A stretch of DNA of 37,187 nt from NCBI GenBank assembly GCA_027858995.1, contig JAQIBP010000069.1:1-37187 (forward strand), given 5' to 3'. This DNA comes from Deltaproteobacteria bacterium. GTDB lineage: Bacteria; Desulfobacterota; Desulfobacteria; Desulfobacterales; Desulfobacteraceae. This document shows positions 8,859-17,020 of the stretch, one piece after another. Each line of letters starts with the position of its first letter. The stretch's first letter is position 1. Below the pieces are notes generated by a model, which was not told where the DNA came from, did not search any database, and saw only the letters and a list, made by a program, of their open reading frames with translations. Position numbers and translations under genes: made by a program.

Positions 8859-10388
8859 CTATTCCCACTCTATGGTACCGGGCGGTTTGGAAGTGATATC
8901 AAAAACCACCCTGTTAATATTTTTAACTTCATTAATAATTCTATTGGAAATCTTACCAAGAAGGTCATGGGGCAATTTTGCCCAGTCCGCAGTCATTGCA
9001 TCATTACTGGTGACAGCTCTTATGGCAATACAATTGGCAAAGGTTCTTTTGTCCCCCATAACTCCCACGCTTTTTACAGGCAGCAGCACTGCAAAAGACT
9101 GCCATAATTTTCTGTAAAGTCCTGCACTTTTGATCTCTTCAAGCAAAATAGAATCAGCCTCCCTTAATATCTCAAGGCGTGAATAAGTGATATTTCCCAT
9201 TATTCTGATGGCAAGTCCAGGTCCTGGAAAGGGTTGGCGCCAAATAAGATTTTCATTAATACCAAGTTCTGCCCCAAGTTTTCTTACCTCATCTTTAAAA
9301 AGGAGTTGTAAGGGTTCAATAAGTTTGAGTTTCATTTTTTCGGGCAGCCCTCCCACATTATGGTGGGATTTGATAATGGAAGTGGGACCGCCAAAAGCTG
9401 ATTTGGATTCAATAATATCAGGGTACAATGTCCCCTGACCAAGAAATTGAGCACCCTGAATTTTATTTGCCTGGGCTTCAAACACCTTGATAAAAAGTTT
9501 TCCTATAATTTTGCGCTTTTTTTCAGGGTCTGTAACATCTTTTAATGCTTTTAAAAAAGTATCTTGCTCATTAATAAATTTTATATTTAAATCAAGGTTG
9601 GCAATCAGGCTTTTTTCAAGGATTTGTTTCTCATTTTTTCTTAAAAGTCCATTGTCAACAAAAATACAGAATAAATTTTTCCCAATGGCTTTATGAATCA
9701 GCGTTGCAGCAACTGAAGAGTCCACACCTCCAGATAATCCCATAATTACTTTTTTATCTTTAACTGCATCTTTTATCTGAGCTATGGCACCATCGCAAAA
9801 TGATTTCATAGTCCAGTTTTTTTTGCAATTACATATATCCAAGATAAATTTGGAAATCATTAATGACCCATTTACAGTGTGTTCTACTTCTGGATGAAGC
9901 TGAAGACCATAAAAATTTTTCTCATAATTTGCAATTGCTGCAATGGCAGTATTTTTTGTGGAAGCTGTAATGACAAAATTATCAGGCAGTTCACTGGCAG
10001 AATCTCCATGACTCATCCAGCACTGAAAACCAGTGTCCATATTTTTAAATATTGCCTTATTTTCCTTAATATCAAGGTTTGCAAATCCGTATTCACGTTT
10101 ACTTGCTTCTTTAATTTTTCCACCAAGAGCATGTACCATATAATGCATACCATAGCAGATTCCTAAGATTGGAATACCAAGATCAAAAATAGCTGTATCA
10201 ATATTGGGGCTGTCCTCTTCATATATACTTGAAGGACCTCCTGAGAGGATAATGCCTTTTGGGTTCAGGTCCTTTAGTTTGTCCATTGAAATGCTGGCTG
10301 GCTCTATCTGGCAATATACATCGTTTTCCCTGACTCGTCTTGCGATAAGCTGGTTGAATTGTGAGCCAAAATCTATAACCATTATCAT
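8859..10388 (-). CDS. guaA: GMP synthase (glutamine-hydrolysing)
   Basis: A 509-residue GMP synthetase converting XMP, ATP and glutamine to GMP in purine synthesis. Class I glutamine amidotransferase domain comes first: nucleophile C78 in GICYGMHYM and the His/Glu pair in LQLHPEVEHT. The ATP pyrophosphatase P-loop GLSGGVDSSVAA follows, and the C-terminal dimerisation domain ends in KPPGTIEWE, the standard terminus. Length is close to that of E. coli GuaA (525). The ATG at 10386-10388 has CAGGA eight bases upstream; an in-frame ATG two codons later is possible. It is followed after 20 bases by the coiled-coil membrane protein. guaB is not nearby. Confidence 0.97.
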   Translation of the reverse strand: MIMVIDFGSQFNQLIARRVRENDVYCQIEPASISMDKLKDLNPKGIILSGGPSSIYEEDSPNIDTAIFDLGIPILGICYGMHYMVHALGGKIKEASKREYGFANLDIKENKAIFKNMDTGFQCWMSHGDSASELPDNFVITASTKNTAIAAIANYEKNFYGLQLHPEVEHTVNGSLMISKFILDICNCKKNWTMKSFCDGAIAQIKDAVKDKKVIMGLSGGVDSSVAATLIHKAIGKNLFCIFVDNGLLRKNEKQILEKSLIANLDLNIKFINEQDTFLKALKDVTDPEKKRKIIGKLFIKVFEAQANKIQGAQFLGQGTLYPDIIESKSAFGGPTSIIKSHHNVGGLPEKMKLKLIEPLQLLFKDEVRKLGAELGINENLIWRQPFPGPGLAIRIMGNITYSRLEILREADSILLEEIKSAGLYRKLWQSFAVLLPVKSVGVMGDKRTFANCIAIRAVTSNDAMTADWAKLPHDLLGKISNRIINEVKNINRVVFDITSKPPGTIEWE

Positions 10389-10665
10389 AAATATTTTCCT
10401 GTATTAATAATTTATCCGAATTTTTTAATTTCCTATAATATGGATAAAAAATCAAGTTGTTTTTACGGGATTTTGCAAGTTGCCTGGGTGACTGTTCTTT
10501 GAATATCCCGGAAAAATTGAGCATCAAAAGTCATTATTTAGCATCATAATTAAATAATACAGCAAAACATTTTGACAGATTCTGAAGAGATATCTTTCAA
10601 GGTTTGAACTAAAACCTACTCAAGTTTCCAAAAAAGACTAACAGGGGGGTGATTATATTTTATCG

Positions 10666-10848
10666 TTATTTATATAATGCAACTTTATTTGTTTCACAGG
10701 CACCTTCAAGCATATATTTGAGATATTTCCTTCTTGCCCTTACAAAATCTTTAAATAAATAATAGTTTATGTTTTCTTCAACCTCGAATTGATTTGTGAA
10801 TCGGTTGATCAAAAGTTTGATCCCCTTCTCTTTTGTACAGTTGTCCAT
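10666..10848 (-). CDS. Small hypothetical protein (60 residues)
   Basis: A 60-residue protein, charged and rich in aromatic residues, opening with CTKEKGIKLLINRFTNQF and ending KYLKYMLEGACETNKVALYK. The ATG at 10846-10848 is preceded by AAAGGA with a 10-base gap, and the composition looks coding rather than random. It lies 277 bases upstream of guaA on the same strand and is divergent from efp. No recognised domain and no membrane segment; two cysteines. I do not recognise a function, and it may be a lineage-specific gene. Confidence 0.55.
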   Translation of the reverse strand: MDNCTKEKGIKLLINRFTNQFEVEENINYYLFKDFVRARRKYLKYMLEGACETNKVALYK

Positions 10849-11001
10849 ACACTGTTGTTCCTTTCATTCATAGATTCAAAGTGTCATAATGTTAAAAAAA
10901 GCAAGAAGTATGCCTGGTTTGTTAATTGTGCTGTAAAACTAATTAAATCAGGGGGTTTTTGCAGATAATTACTTTTTATTGCAATTATTTTTCTAGTAGA
11001 A

Positions 11002-11065
11002 CTATTACATAAATTACCTAATTTTATGTAATTAATTATATAAAATTAGGTAATTTATGTAATAG
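11002..11065. repeat. 64-base near-perfect palindrome with nested 10-mers
   Basis: The left arm (11002-11027) and right arm (11040-11065) are perfect 26-base reverse complements. The inner 12 bases are also palindromic except for one G/T mismatch (11028/11039), so 31 of 32 pairs match. Inside it the 10-mer ATTACATAAA at 11004-11013 recurs inverted as TTTATGTAAT at 11023-11032 and 11054-11063. It lies about 120 bases upstream of the efp promoter in a divergent region, so a terminator role is unlikely; a multi-site operator or the trace of a small mobile element are possible. Confidence 0.9.
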
Positions 11066-11184
11066 AATTGTGTCCTCTTACACTATGGAATGATTGTACC
11101 TGTGAAAAATATTTAATCGCAATTTTTTACAGGTAATACTTTTGATTCAAAAAGTTATGTTTGAGTTTTGAATTTATCTGAAGG

Positions 11185-11213
11185 TTGCCAATTTATTATT
11201 AATATGGTTTAAT
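11185..11213 (+). promoter_or_regulatory. Likely sigma-70 promoter of efp
   Basis: TTGCCA at 11185-11190 and TTTAAT at 11208-11213 are separated by exactly 17 bases, each one base from consensus. They lie about 50 bases upstream of the efp start codon. Assigned by inspection only; the region is very AT-rich, so chance matches are possible. Confidence 0.5.
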
Positions 11214-11265
11214 CACAACTCATTAAGGTTTTTAATTATTGAAAAATTAACTTGGGGAGTATTGC

Positions 11266-11829
11266 ATGTATCTTGCAAGCGATTTAAGAAAGGGTTTAAA
11301 GTTTGAAATAGATTCTGAACCCTATGTTATTGTTGACTTTGAATTTAAAAAACCAGGGAAAGGGCAATCCCTTTATAAATGTAAATTGAAAAATATGATT
11401 ACAGGAGCTCAATTTGAGCGAACTTATAGATCAGGGGATAAATTTCATAAGGCTGATCTTGAAGAGCGGGAAATGGAATATCTTTATAAAGACAATACAG
11501 GATTTTGTTTCATGGATACATCAACCTATGAACAGCATTTCCTTACAAAAGAGCAACTGGAAGATGTAATTGATTTTTTAAAAGATAATATTACCTGTAC
11601 AATTCTTCTGCATAATGGTTATCCAATCGGTGTTACAATGCCTAATTTTATTAATTTGAAAGTCATTAAATCAGAACCATGGGCAAAAGGTGATACTGCA
11701 ACGGGAAGCACAAAACCTGCAATACTGGAGACAGGACTCGAAATTCAGGTTCCTCCTTTTATAGAAGAGGAACAAATAGTGAAAATTGATACCAGAACAG
11801 GGCAATATGCAGAGAGGGTAAATGAATAA
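11266..11829 (+). CDS. efp: Translation elongation factor P
   Basis: EF-P relieves ribosome stalling at consecutive prolines. The 187-residue length is standard. Domain I (KOW-like) has the modification loop with K32 in KKPGKGQSLY, matching the lysine that is beta-lysylated in E. coli (K34). Two OB-fold domains follow, with the C-terminal signature near GLEIQVPPFIEEEQIVKIDTRTG cut here to its usual end YAERV. No modification enzyme (epmA, epmB) is in the window. The ATG is preceded by GGGGAG at six bases. The gene ends 15 bases before the end of convergent topA with no hairpin between them. Confidence 0.96.
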   Translation: MYLASDLRKGLKFEIDSEPYVIVDFEFKKPGKGQSLYKCKLKNMITGAQFERTYRSGDKFHKADLEEREMEYLYKDNTGFCFMDTSTYEQHFLTKEQLEDVIDFLKDNITCTILLHNGYPIGVTMPNFINLKVIKSEPWAKGDTATGSTKPAILETGLEIQVPPFIEEEQIVKIDTRTGQYAERVNE

Positions 11830-11844
11830 AATTTATGAATAGCC

Positions 11845-14112
11845 CTACTTAAGTTCCTTGAAATTGCATTCCCTGCTGGGACACTTTATAAATTTCCCCT
11901 CTTTTTTGGTCTCTTTTTCAACAAGATATTTTGATTCACAATCAGGACATGATTTACCAACAGGTTTATCCCATGATGCAAAGGTACAATCCGGATATCT
12001 TGAACAGCCATAAAAGATTTTACCTCTTTTTGATTTTCTTTCCACAATAGTTCCACTGCAATCAGGTTCAGGACATTTTATCCCGATCTCTCTACTGCCC
12101 TGGCCACCATTTACAGATTCAGTATGTTTGCATTCTGGATATCCGGTGCATGCAAGGAAAGTTCCAAAACGACCGTCTTTTTTAACCATTGGCTTGCCGC
12201 ATTTTACACAATCTTTTACTTTGGTGTTATCAATTTTTTTTCTTTCAATAGAGAGATTGCCTTTTTCATCTCTTAAATAATTGCTGGTAAATGAGCAGTC
12301 AGGGTATTGGGTGCAGGCAAGAAAATGTCCGTTTTTGCCAATTTTAATATTCAATTGACTGCCGCATTCAGGACACTTTAGATCAGTATCAACTCCAACA
12401 CCTTTGACGCTTACCATATGCTCATCTGCTGTATCCAGACTTTTTTTAAATGATGTATAAAACCTGGTTAAAAGTTGTACCTCATCTAAGTTTCCACTTG
12501 CAACATCATCAAGACTGGTTTCCAAATGGGCTGTAAAAGTGGTGTTGAGAATATCAGGAAAAGATGATACCAATAAATCATTGACAATAAATCCAAGTTC
12601 GCTTGGTACAAAATAGCGTTTAATAAAATCGACATATCCTTTATCTCTGATTACACTGAGGATTGTTGCATAGGTACTTGGTCGTCCAATACCATTTTTT
12701 TCAAGTTCTTTGATTAAGGATGCCTCGGAAAACCTTGGTGGTGGTTTTGTAAAATGTTGTTTAGGATTGATTTTTAAGGTTTTTAAAACATCCCCCTCTT
12801 TTACATGGGGCAGAGTTTGGATGTCTTTGTCTTTGGAAGAACTGTCCATTGAATAGAGTTTCATAAAACCCTGGAACTTTACAGTTGAACCAGCCACAGA
12901 AAATAGATATTTTTTGGATGCCTGTATCAAAATGGTTTTCTGATCAATGATTGCCTGTGCCATTTGTGAAGCAACAAATCGTTTCCAGATCAAATCATAG
13001 AGTTTAAATTGATCGGGACTTAAAAATTTTTTTAATTTTTCAGGTGTATGAAATACTGATGTAGGACGAATGGCCTCATGGGCATCCTGTACCTTGTTTT
13101 TATTTTTAAAGAATCGTGGGCTTGGCAGTGCAAATTTATCTCCAAAAGTTTGAGAAATAAGTTGTTGTGCTTCTGATGCCGCATCAGGAGCAATTCTGGT
13201 GGAATCAGTACGCATATATGTTATAAGACCTTCAGGGCCTCCTATCCCAATTTCTATTCCTTCATAGAGCTGCTGGGCAACTATCATTGTTTTTTTTGCG
13301 GAAAATCTTAACCGGTTTATGGTATCCTGCTGAAGTTTACTGGTAATAAATGGGGGCAGGGGATTGCGTTTGACTGTTTTTGCTTTTATTTCATGGACAA
13401 TAAATTGTGAGTTTTCAAGGTCTTTTACAATTTTTGAAGATTGTGTCTGATCCTTAATTTTTATCTTTTTATTGCTGATTTTAATTAAATTTGCATTAAA
13501 TTCAGGAGGAGTCTGTCCAAGAAGGTCAGCTGTAACTGTCCAGAACTCTTCTGGAATAAATTTTCTAATCTCCCTCTCCCTGTCACAGATGATTTTCACG
13601 GTAACAGATTGAACTCTGCCCGCACTTAAACCTCTCTGGACTTTTTTCCATAACAGGGGAGAAATTTGATAACCAACAAGCCTGTCAAGTTTTCTCCTTG
13701 CCTGCTGGGCATCATATTTATCAATATCCGGCTCCATTGGGTTTTGCAGTGCATCCTGAATACCTTTCTTTGTCAGTTCATGGATAAGAATCCTGTGAAA
13801 ATGGCGATTTTTTTTCTTTAAAATATGCATGACATGAAAGGCAATAGCCTCCCCTTCACGGTCAGGGTCAGGTGCCAGAAAAATTTCATCGGTATTTTGG
13901 GCAAGTTTTTTTAAATTAGAGATAACCTTGGATTTATCTTTAATATTAACATATTTTGCCTTAAATTTTTTTTCAATATCAATACCAAGGGTTTTAACAG
14001 GCAAGTCTCTGATATGGCCTGCACTTGCAGCAACATTATATTGCTTGCCCACATATTTTTTTAAGGTTTTAATTTTGGTTGGAGATTCAACTATAATAAG
14101 GGGTTTTGTCAA
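11845..14112 (-). CDS. topA: DNA topoisomerase I (type IA)
   Basis: A 755-residue type IA topoisomerase that relaxes negative supercoils. The TOPRIM domain carries the acidic motif PDPDREGEAIAF (about 80-91), and the catalytic tyrosine is near residue 300 in GLITYMRTDSTR. The helix-turn of the gate domain includes FSEASLIKELEKNGIGRPST. The C-terminus has four zinc-ribbon-like Cys4 motifs beginning CPECGS, CVKCGK, CPEPDC and CPDCES (about 595-750), more than some relatives have. The start is TTG at 14110-14112, with an excellent GGAGG ribosome site 7 bases upstream. Its first bases overlap the dprA stop (TTGA), so translation is probably coupled to dprA. The dprA-topA order is common in bacteria. 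Confidence 0.96.
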   Translation of the reverse strand: MTKPLIIVESPTKIKTLKKYVGKQYNVAASAGHIRDLPVKTLGIDIEKKFKAKYVNIKDKSKVISNLKKLAQNTDEIFLAPDPDREGEAIAFHVMHILKKKNRHFHRILIHELTKKGIQDALQNPMEPDIDKYDAQQARRKLDRLVGYQISPLLWKKVQRGLSAGRVQSVTVKIICDREREIRKFIPEEFWTVTADLLGQTPPEFNANLIKISNKKIKIKDQTQSSKIVKDLENSQFIVHEIKAKTVKRNPLPPFITSKLQQDTINRLRFSAKKTMIVAQQLYEGIEIGIGGPEGLITYMRTDSTRIAPDAASEAQQLISQTFGDKFALPSPRFFKNKNKVQDAHEAIRPTSVFHTPEKLKKFLSPDQFKLYDLIWKRFVASQMAQAIIDQKTILIQASKKYLFSVAGSTVKFQGFMKLYSMDSSSKDKDIQTLPHVKEGDVLKTLKINPKQHFTKPPPRFSEASLIKELEKNGIGRPSTYATILSVIRDKGYVDFIKRYFVPSELGFIVNDLLVSSFPDILNTTFTAHLETSLDDVASGNLDEVQLLTRFYTSFKKSLDTADEHMVSVKGVGVDTDLKCPECGSQLNIKIGKNGHFLACTQYPDCSFTSNYLRDEKGNLSIERKKIDNTKVKDCVKCGKPMVKKDGRFGTFLACTGYPECKHTESVNGGQGSREIGIKCPEPDCSGTIVERKSKRGKIFYGCSRYPDCTFASWDKPVGKSCPDCESKYLVEKETKKEGKFIKCPSRECNFKELK

Positions 14113-15230
14113 TGGGATTCCTCCGGGATAGAGTAGTAATCACCCTGATGGCGGATTACATGACCTTCAAGCTCCAGATCAAGCAATTGAGACGTAACTT
14201 TTGAAGAGTCAGTTTTACTCTTTTCAATAAGCACATCAATATGGACAGGGTAGGGTTCTAAAAGATTAATGATTTTATATTTATCTGACTTACGAGTAGT
14301 CGTTTTTTTTTGTAAAGATGGTGCCTGGTAATTATTTTTGGCATGAATGAAATGATGAAGCTCATCAATGATGTCCATTTCATTTTCCACAAGTTTTGCA
14401 CCCTGTTTCAGCAGGGAGTGTGTGCCCTGGCTTTTTTTTGATTTGATGCTTCCAGGTACTGCAAAAACTTCTCTGTTATATTCATTTGTAAGGCGGGCAG
14501 TAATTAGAGAACCGCTTCTCTGGGCTGCTTCAATAATTATGGATCCGCATGATAACCCGGCAATAATCCGGTTGCGTATGGGAAAGTTTTGTGGAAGTGG
14601 ATCACTGTTTATTTTGAATTCTGAAAAAATTGTGCCTTTTGCAGCTATTTCATAAAAAAGATTTCTGTTCTCCCTTGGATATATTTTATTTAATCCTGAA
14701 CCCATGACTGCAATAGTTTTTTTATCTGCTCTTAAAGCACCTTTATGAGCCATGGAATCAATGCCCCTTGCAAGTCCGCTGACAATTTGAAAACCTTTTA
14801 AAGCAAGATTGTATGAAAGGTTTTCCGATGTACTTAAACCATAGGAAGTAGCATTTCTTGAACCTATAACAGAGATACACGGCGAAGTATTATCAAGTTT
14901 ACCAAGATAGGTCAGAAAAGGTGGAGGGTCAGGAATCTCTTTTAATAATAGAGGATATAAGGGGTCGGTAATTGTAACTATTTTAATATTTTTTTTTAAA
15001 ATCAGTTCCAACTCTTTTTTTGCCGGGCTGTGGTACTTTTTATGATTTATAATGCCATCTACAGTTTTTGCAGATATTTTATCAATCAATTTGAGTTGGC
15101 TTCTCTGGGCTTGTAAAACCTTTTGAGGAGTTTGAAACTCACTGATCAATTTTTTATACATCTTGTTCCCGAGAAAGGGAATTTCTCTCAATATCAACCA
15201 GGGTAAATATTTTTCAAAAGAACTACTCAA
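14109..15230 (-). CDS. dprA: DNA-processing protein DprA
   Basis: A 373-residue DprA, which protects incoming single-stranded DNA and loads RecA during natural transformation. An N-terminal helix-hairpin-helix/SAM-like region (REIPFLGNKMYKKLISEF) precedes the Rossmann core with ISVIGSRNATSYG, VSGLARGIDSMAH, AVMGSGLNKIYP and NRIIAGLSCGSIIIEA. A C-terminal winged-helix domain (KYKIINLLEPYPVHIDVLI) is present. The best start is TTG at 15228-15230, overlapping the stop of the upstream TPR gene; there is no ATG until residue 24 and only a poor ribosome site, so the start is uncertain. It overlaps topA by 4 bases. Many non-competent bacteria also keep dprA, so it does not prove competence. Confidence 0.93.
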   Translation of the reverse strand: MSSSFEKYLPWLILREIPFLGNKMYKKLISEFQTPQKVLQAQRSQLKLIDKISAKTVDGIINHKKYHSPAKKELELILKKNIKIVTITDPLYPLLLKEIPDPPPFLTYLGKLDNTSPCISVIGSRNATSYGLSTSENLSYNLALKGFQIVSGLARGIDSMAHKGALRADKKTIAVMGSGLNKIYPRENRNLFYEIAAKGTIFSEFKINSDPLPQNFPIRNRIIAGLSCGSIIIEAAQRSGSLITARLTNEYNREVFAVPGSIKSKKSQGTHSLLKQGAKLVENEMDIIDELHHFIHAKNNYQAPSLQKKTTTRKSDKYKIINLLEPYPVHIDVLIEKSKTDSSKVTSQLLDLELEGHVIRHQGDYYSIPEESH

Positions 15231-15888
15231 AACTCTTTAATTTTTCCTCTGCTTTTTCAGCTGCCGGGGAAAAAGGGTATTTCCTTAATACTTGTTTTAA
15301 GTAATAGTATGCCCTGTTGGAATCATCCAAAGACAAATATGCATACCCTGTTTTTAATAAAGCCCCGGGAACTTTTCCTGATTTTGGGTATTGTGCAGCA
15401 AGATCTTTAAATATTGTAATTGCTTTTTTATACCTGTTCATAGAGTAATAACATTCTCCCAGCCAATAGGCTGCGTTACCGGCAAGAGTGTTTTCAGGAA
15501 ATTTTTTAATAAAGTCAGTAAAAAGATCTGCAGCAGTTATATAATTTTCTTCTATTAAAAGATTTCTGGCTTTTTTATATAAATCAGACGAGCTTATATG
15601 TTTTGTGTTATTATTTTTACTATATTTCAGATGGGCAGTTTTTTCTTCAATTACCATGATCTGATCTTCAAGGTTTTCAATGGTGGTATTTGAGTTTTTT
15701 AGCTGAAGTTTAATATCAGCCTGGTCATTTTTAACATCAACAAGTTCAGATTCAAGGGATGATATCTTTATACTGTTTGAATTGTTTTCAATATTGCTTT
15801 CCGGACTCTTTTTATAATTCATAGAGTTGCAGGATACAAAAAATAGGCTCAGGAAGATAATAGGAAGACCATAACGTGTGGTTTTCAT
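15223..15888 (-). CDS. YbgF/CpoB-like TPR lipoprotein
   Basis: A Tol-Pal-associated CpoB/YbgF-type protein. The chosen ATG at 15886-15888 gives a lipoprotein signal peptide with lipobox FVSC at residues 17-20 (GLPIIFLSLFFVSC). A coiled-coil segment follows (SLESELVDVKNDQADIKLQ), then three TPR repeats with LYKKARNLLIEENYITAA, NAAYWLGECYYSMNRYKKA and LLKTGYAYLSLDDSNRAYYY, as in CpoB. An upstream in-frame ATG at 15967-15969 has a better ribosome site (AAAGGTGA, overlapping the secF stop). That start would add 27 residues that do not resemble a signal peptide. No tol or pal genes are in the window; the gene lies between secF and dprA. E. coli CpoB coordinates envelope constriction with peptidoglycan synthesis; that role is inferred. 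Confidence 0.82.
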   Translation of the reverse strand: MKTTRYGLPIIFLSLFFVSCNSMNYKKSPESNIENNSNSIKISSLESELVDVKNDQADIKLQLKNSNTTIENLEDQIMVIEEKTAHLKYSKNNNTKHISSSDLYKKARNLLIEENYITAADLFTDFIKKFPENTLAGNAAYWLGECYYSMNRYKKAITIFKDLAAQYPKSGKVPGALLKTGYAYLSLDDSNRAYYYLKQVLRKYPFSPAAEKAEEKLKSFE

Positions 15889-15975
15889 ATTATATAAATA
15901 GGGCTTGACTGAAAACCGCAAATCAGCCCAATTACTGCGCTGGCAGAAAATTTTCAAACCCTGTAGCATAATAAA

Positions 15976-17007
15976 TCACCTTTTGTTGGCAGCAAGAACA
16001 ATAGGGGTTGCTACAAATATTGAAGAGTATGTCCCCACGAGAACTCCTATAATCATGGCAAATGCAAAATTATGGATAATCTCTCCTCCAAGGAAAAAAA
16101 GTGAAAAAAGAACAACCAGAGTGGTAACAGAAGTTAAAATTGTCCTTGAAAGTGTTTCATTTATACTTTTGTTAAACAAAGATGGCAGGGAATCTTTTGT
16201 TTTTGAGCCTTTTATATTTTCTCTGATTCTGTCAAAAACAATAATAGTGTCATTTAATGAGTATCCTATAATGGTCAACAGGGCGGCAATGATAGGCAGA
16301 GAAAAGTCCAGATCAAGGATTGAAAAAATACCAACAGTTATTAAAATATCGTGGAGCAAAGCAACAATTGCACCCATGGCATATTTAAGCCGTAAAAACC
16401 AGAAAAGTCCAAGGGTTATAACTAAAGCTGCTGCAATTAAAATAGCCATACTCACATTGAATACTGATAAAAAATAGACTGCTGTCATTAAGGAACCCGC
16501 AGTTACTCCTGACAACATCCATTTTAATTCAAATCTTCCTGAAATATAGATAGTGATAAAAAGAAGAGAATAAAATATTGCCAGTAGTGCTTTTCCCCTA
16601 AGGTCTTTACCAACCTGAGGCCCTACCATCTCTACCCTTCTGATTTCAGGTGTAATTCCAGTTGATGTTTTCACAGCATCGGATATTGATTGTGACAAGC
16701 CGCTGCTGCTCATCTGAGACTTACTCGTCCTAATCAAAAATTCATAATCCTCTTTATGGCCGAAATGTTGTACTGAAGCATCATTAAATCCTATGGTAGC
16801 AAGCCCTGTTCGTATCTTTCCCACTGGGACATCCTGGGAAAATTTAACCTGGATCAGTGTTCCACCAACAAAATCAATACCATAATTAGGACCATTATTA
16901 ATTAAAAGAGATCCTGCGCTTATCAGAATAAGGATAGCTGATAAAATAAAACCAATATTATGTTTACCAATAAAGTCTATATTAATATCAGACTTGATAA
17001 TCTGCAT
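15976..17007 (-). CDS. secF: Protein translocase subunit SecF
   Basis: A 343-residue SecF, the smaller RND-type half of the SecDF complex that uses proton motive force to complete protein export. Six membrane segments are apparent. The periplasmic P1-like motif GIDFVGGTLIQVKF follows the first segment, and the late helices contain YSLNDTIIVFDRIREN, the family signature. The ATG at 17005-17007 has AAGGA nearby. It follows secD by 13 bases and ends just before the CpoB-like gene, whose upstream candidate ribosome site overlaps the secF stop codon. Confidence 0.96.
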   Translation of the reverse strand: MQIIKSDINIDFIGKHNIGFILSAILILISAGSLLINNGPNYGIDFVGGTLIQVKFSQDVPVGKIRTGLATIGFNDASVQHFGHKEDYEFLIRTSKSQMSSSGLSQSISDAVKTSTGITPEIRRVEMVGPQVGKDLRGKALLAIFYSLLFITIYISGRFELKWMLSGVTAGSLMTAVYFLSVFNVSMAILIAAALVITLGLFWFLRLKYAMGAIVALLHDILITVGIFSILDLDFSLPIIAALLTIIGYSLNDTIIVFDRIRENIKGSKTKDSLPSLFNKSINETLSRTILTSVTTLVVLFSLFFLGGEIIHNFAFAMIIGVLVGTYSSIFVATPIVLAANKR

Positions 17008-17020
17008 TATTTTATTTCCT

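Larger units (their letters stand above)
10849..11265. other. Divergent intergenic region upstream of efp
   Basis: This 417-base non-coding stretch separates the 60-residue gene (minus) from efp (plus). It is extremely AT-rich and holds a 64-base palindrome (11002-11065) and the likely efp promoter (11185-11213). No other open frame with a credible ribosome site was seen. Confidence 0.7.

Noticed and set aside
10219-10527. 102-codon open frame on the minus strand overlapping the start of guaA
   Set aside because: About half of it lies within guaA in another frame, its translation has no conserved features, and guaA has its own ribosome site and full-length start.
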